Below are positions 6,129-8,366 of a DNA stretch of 8,366 nt, one piece after another. The notes below the pieces were generated by a model that was given only the letters and a program-made list of their open reading frames with translations, did no database searches and was not told where the DNA came from. Numbering within the stretch: the first letter of the stretch is position 1; every line of letters begins with the position of its first letter. The stretch is taken from positions 1 through 8,366 of the forward strand of contig JBHJHK010000202.1 of assembly GCA_050330975.1 (NCBI GenBank), in the 5' to 3' direction. A program made the translations under genes and the position numbers. This stretch comes from JBHJHK01 sp050330975. Lineage in GTDB: Bacteria > Pseudomonadota > Gammaproteobacteria > Competibacterales > Competibacteraceae.

Positions 6129-6172
6129 AGGCGTCCCCGGGGGGGAGATCTATGGATCTGCCCCGGACGCCT
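6129..6172 (-). terminator. Hairpin directly after mvaA; possible terminator or processing site
   Basis: AGGCGTCC (6129-6136) pairs with GGACGCCT (6165-6172). Inside it GGGG (6141-6144) pairs with CCCC (6161-6164) and AGATC (6146-6150) pairs with GATCT (6155-6159) around the loop TATG. There is one G-G mismatch and one four-base bulge, giving 17 pairs in all. The structure abuts the mvaA stop codon and lies in the 84-base gap before the Rieske gene. No T-run follows it on the minus strand, so a canonical intrinsic terminator is doubtful. It may instead protect the mvaA 3' end or be a partial transcription barrier. Confidence 0.4.
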
Positions 6173-7486
6173 TCACGGAGAAGGCGGCCTGGGGGAGGAT
6201 TGTCGCCCCTCACCCCGCAACTCCGCCAACAGCGCCTCCGCCCGGTCGGGGCGCACCGGCCCCCCCTGGTTCAACCGAGCCGCCATGATCTCCACTTCAT
6301 CCCCCACCGCCCCCACGGCGATGGCCATATTTTTGGCGTGGAGCTTCATATGGCCCGCCTGGATACCCGTGGTGGCCAAGGCCCGCAGGGCGGCGAAGTT
6401 CTGGGCCAAGCCCAAGGCCACGGCGATCCGCGCCAACCCATCGGCGCTCTCCACCCCCAAGAGCCTTAAGCACGCCTGGGCCGTGGGGTGGATCTTGGTG
6501 GCACCCCCCACCAACCCCAGGGCGCAGGGCAGTTCCAACACGCCCGCCAAATCCCCCGCCGAGGTGATCTCAAACCGACTCAGAGCCCGGTACTGGCCGT
6601 CCCGGGCGGCGTAGGCGTGGGCCCCGGCTTCGATGGCCCGGGTGTCATTTCCCGTGGCCAAGGCCAAGGCCGATACCCCATTCATAATGCCTTTGTTGTG
6701 GGTGGCGGCCCGGTAGGGGTCGATCCGCGCCAACTCGGCGGCCTCCACCACCCCCCGCACCGCCGCCTCGCCGATGACCGCCCCAGGCCAAGTGGCCCGG
6801 GCCCGGGCCAAGCGGCGGTCGGCCAGGTTGGAGAGGATCCGCAGATGACTCCGCGCCCCCGTCCAGCGGGCGAGGGTCGGGGCCAGGGTCTCGGCCATGG
6901 TGTTGACGGCGTTGGCCCCCATGGCATCCCGGGTGTCGACGATCAGGTGGACCCCCACCATGGGCTTAGAGCCCGTATCGAGAATCCGCACTTCCAGCTC
7001 CCGAAAGCCACCCCCCAACCCCACCAACGTCGGGTCACAGGCGTCGCACAGGGCGCGGATCTCATCTCGGTGCTCCAACACCACCGCCTTGACCCGCCAG
7101 GGATCGCCCAGGTCCAACAGCTGGACCGGGGCGATCATCAACGGCCCTGGGGTCGTGGTGACAAAGCCCCCCGTGGTGCGGCAATCCTTGGCGGCGTGGC
7201 CCACGGCGGCCACCACCGACGACTCCTCGGTGGCCATGGGCACCAGCTGCTCTTGGCCGTCGACGATCATATTGGTGGCCACCCCCAAGGGAATGGTAAA
7301 GCCCCCCACGGCGTTTTCCACCAGCCGGTCCAACAGGGCAAAGTCCACCCCGCCCCCTAGGGCCTGGAGGTCCCCCGGGGCCAAGCTTCGAGCCTTGGCC
7401 AACGCCGCCAGGCGTTGCTCCCGGTCCAAACGGTAGAAGCCCGGCAACCGGGAACTCCCCACCTCGATGGCTGTAGTGTCCGTCAA
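6173..7486 (-). CDS. mvaA: Hydroxymethylglutaryl-CoA reductase, class II (degradative type)
   Basis: Interconverts mevalonate and HMG-CoA. Class II enzymes of the Pseudomonas mevalonii type run oxidatively with NAD during growth on mevalonate. The 437-residue protein follows that enzyme from end to end: ENAVGGFTIPLGVATN (57-72), the substrate-binding EESSVVAA (87-94), DAMGANAVNTMAE (187-199), ATHNKGIMNG (261-270), ATGND (277-281) and GHMKLHAKN (378-386). By alignment the catalytic residues are Glu88, Lys265, Asp281 and His383, all present. The usual EEPS motif reads EESS here. About ten Ser/Pro/Arg-rich residues extend the C-terminus beyond the P. mevalonii enzyme. The start is a TTG with GGAGGA eight bases upstream. 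It lies 18 bases after the TRAP permease, so the two are very likely one operon. HMG-CoA lyase (mvaB), often its neighbour, is not in the window. Use in mevalonate synthesis is less likely but not excluded. Confidence 0.95.
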   Translation of the reverse strand: MTDTTAIEVGSSRLPGFYRLDREQRLAALAKARSLAPGDLQALGGGVDFALLDRLVENAVGGFTIPLGVATNMIVDGQEQLVPMATEESSVVAAVGHAAKDCRTTGGFVTTTPGPLMIAPVQLLDLGDPWRVKAVVLEHRDEIRALCDACDPTLVGLGGGFRELEVRILDTGSKPMVGVHLIVDTRDAMGANAVNTMAETLAPTLARWTGARSHLRILSNLADRRLARARATWPGAVIGEAAVRGVVEAAELARIDPYRAATHNKGIMNGVSALALATGNDTRAIEAGAHAYAARDGQYRALSRFEITSAGDLAGVLELPCALGLVGGATKIHPTAQACLRLLGVESADGLARIAVALGLAQNFAALRALATTGIQAGHMKLHAKNMAIAVGAVGDEVEIMAARLNQGGPVRPDRAEALLAELRGEGRQSSPRPPSP

Positions 7487-7494
7487 AGTCGTTT

Positions 7495-7500
7495 TCCTCC
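7495..7500 (-). promoter_or_regulatory. Strong ribosome binding site fixing the TTG start of mvaA
   Basis: GGAGGA on the minus strand lies 8 bases before the TTG at 7486, inside the short gap after the TRAP permease stop. It is the best Shine-Dalgarno match in the window and supports the unusual start codon. Confidence 0.75.
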
Positions 7501-7504
7501 CCCC

Positions 7505-8366
7505 CTAGCGCCACAGCAGCTGCTGGGGCAGCCAGGTCACCAGCCCCGGTAGGGCGATGGCCAAAGCAAGTCCTGTGAGCTGCAACAGCACAAAGGGAAT
7601 GACGCTGCGGTAAATATCCACCATGGTGAGCCCCACGGGCGCGATGCCCTTGAGATAAAACAAGGCATAACCAAAGGGCGGGGTGAGGAACGAGGTCTGG
7701 AGGTTGATGGCCACCAAAATGGCAAACCACACCAACGTCTGGTCGGGGCTCAACCCCAGGCCAAAGTCCAGCCCGGCGATGATGGGGGCAAACAACGGCA
7801 GCACCACGTAGCTGATCTCGATCCATTCCAAGAAAAAACCCAACACAAAGATCAACCCCATGACCACCAGTAAGGTGGCGTAGGGGCCGCCGGCGATGGC
7901 CGCCACCGCCTCTTCGATCATCAAATCTCCCCCCAGACGCTTGAAGATCGCGGCAAAGCAGGTGGCGCCGATGGCCACAAACAGGATCATCGCCGTGGTG
8001 ACGGTGGTGCCGTTGACACAGGCCTTGAGGGTGGACCATCTGAGGCGCCGGGCCAACGCCGCCAAGAGCATGGCTCCGGCGGCACCGATGGCCGCCGCCT
8101 CGGTGGGGGTGGCGACCCCGGCGATGATGGACCCCAACACCCCGACGATCAGCGCCAGGGGCGCCAGCAAATCCCGCCCCACCTGGAGCCACAGCCCCCA
8201 CCCCGCCCCCTGGTGAAGGGCTTGGCCCACCGGGGCCGAGGCGGGGCGCACCAGGGCGGTTACGAGAATAAAGAGGATAGAGAACCCCCCCCGGGTGGGA
8301 CCCGGGGGCGGGGGCGGCAGGGGGAGCGCGGCGAGGGGGGCCTGGGGGGGGTGCGCGGGCAGCAGG
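7505..8366 (-). CDS. TRAP transporter large permease (DctM family), 5'-truncated by window edge
   Basis: The large membrane subunit of a TRAP transporter, which couples uptake of organic acids to ion gradients with a periplasmic binding protein. About 286 codons are present, roughly the last 60 percent of a typical 430-residue DctM protein; the start lies beyond the right edge. Hallmarks, counted from the GTG codon at 8251: GVATPTEAAAIGAAGA (44-59), several long hydrophobic helices, LPLFAPIIAGLDFG (147-160), and near the end FLTPPFGYALFYLKGIAP (189-206), characteristic of the large subunit of the mannitol/chloroaromatic-type group. The internal GTG at 8251 is not the true start: the frame is open upstream and the preceding residues still form a membrane helix. 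The 18-base spacing to mvaA suggests mevalonate or a related hydroxy acid as substrate, which is inference. The binding protein and small permease should lie outside the window. Confidence 0.9.
   Translation of the reverse strand, partial: LLPAHPPQAPLAALPLPPPPPGPTRGGFSILFILVTALVRPASAPVGQALHQGAGWGLWLQVGRDLLAPLALIVGVLGSIIAGVATPTEAAAIGAAGAMLLAALARRLRWSTLKACVNGTTVTTAMILFVAIGATCFAAIFKRLGGDLMIEEAVAAIAGGPYATLLVVMGLIFVLGFFLEWIEISYVVLPLFAPIIAGLDFGLGLSPDQTLVWFAILVAINLQTSFLTPPFGYALFYLKGIAPVGLTMVDIYRSVIPFVLLQLTGLALAIALPGLVTWLPQQLLWR
8285..8366. other. G/C homopolymer-rich right window edge inside the TRAP permease gene
   Basis: This stretch consists of C and G runs and, in the permease frame, encodes a Pro-rich segment (PLPPPPPGPTRGG) where DctM proteins normally have a hydrophobic helix. 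Low complexity plus an unlikely translation suggests sequence errors at an assembly edge. The frame nonetheless stays open, so a genuine variant cannot be excluded. Confidence 0.45.

Noticed and set aside
6205..6216. GCCCCTCACCCC inside the mvaA 3' end, similar to the head of the REP-like element
   Set aside because: There is no matching hairpin next to it, and the sequence codes for the C-terminal residues of mvaA; it is probably chance. A REP remnant forming the C-terminal tail is possible but unsupported.
7062..8201. Minus-strand open frame (379 codons) spanning the mvaA/TRAP junction
   Set aside because: It overlaps two genes with clear family motifs in another frame, and its Gly/His-rich translation resembles no protein family.
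1..8366. CRISPR arrays, tRNA or rRNA genes, insertion sequences
   Set aside because: No regularly spaced repeats, no RNA gene signatures and no transposase or terminal inverted repeats were seen on either strand.

Overview
The window is GC-rich DNA from a bacterium, most likely a member of the Pseudomonadota. The reasons are the high GC content, the strong G/C third-position bias, a Tat-exported solute-binding protein, a TRAP transporter and a REP-like palindrome of proteobacterial type. Lineage below phylum cannot be read from the sequence; an alphaproteobacterium is my guess only. Both ends run into G/C homopolymer-rich, low-complexity sequence (1-40 and about 8285-8366), which looks like the edges of an assembled contig.

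Layout from left to right. On the minus strand, 41-2873 holds an ABC importer cassette of the spermidine/putrescine (Pot) type: binding protein (1761-2873), inner permease B (850-1701) and inner permease C (41-853). The ATPase is missing and presumably lies beyond the left edge. A 395-base intergenic region (2874-3268) separates it from a divergent plus-strand pair. That region carries a sigma-54-like promoter candidate for the importer, an imperfect dyad, a REP-like hairpin closed by a UNCG-type loop, and a TTGACA box just before the next gene. The plus-strand pair is a classical short-chain dehydrogenase (3269-4018) and a guanidine-modifying-superfamily hydrolase of the dimethylarginine dimethylaminohydrolase/amidinotransferase kind (4049-4909). 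Its stop codon directly abuts the stop codon of a convergent minus-strand Rieske non-heme iron oxygenase alpha subunit (4910-6088). Further upstream on the minus strand lie a hairpin (6129-6172), a class II (degradative-type) HMG-CoA reductase, mvaA (6173-7486), and the C-terminal part of a TRAP transporter large permease (7505 to the right edge).

How they may work together. Every gene fits uptake and catabolism of small organic nutrients. The TRAP permease and mvaA, 18 bases apart, suggest uptake and oxidation of mevalonate. The Pot-type importer, guanidine hydrolase, Rieske oxygenase and dehydrogenase suggest uptake and dismantling of a cationic nitrogen compound, for example a methylated guanidino compound or a betaine. 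The Rieske enzyme carries a Glu where ring-hydroxylating relatives carry the bridging Asp, as in oxygenases acting on quaternary ammonium substrates. The joint substrate is inference. The individual family assignments are well supported by motifs.
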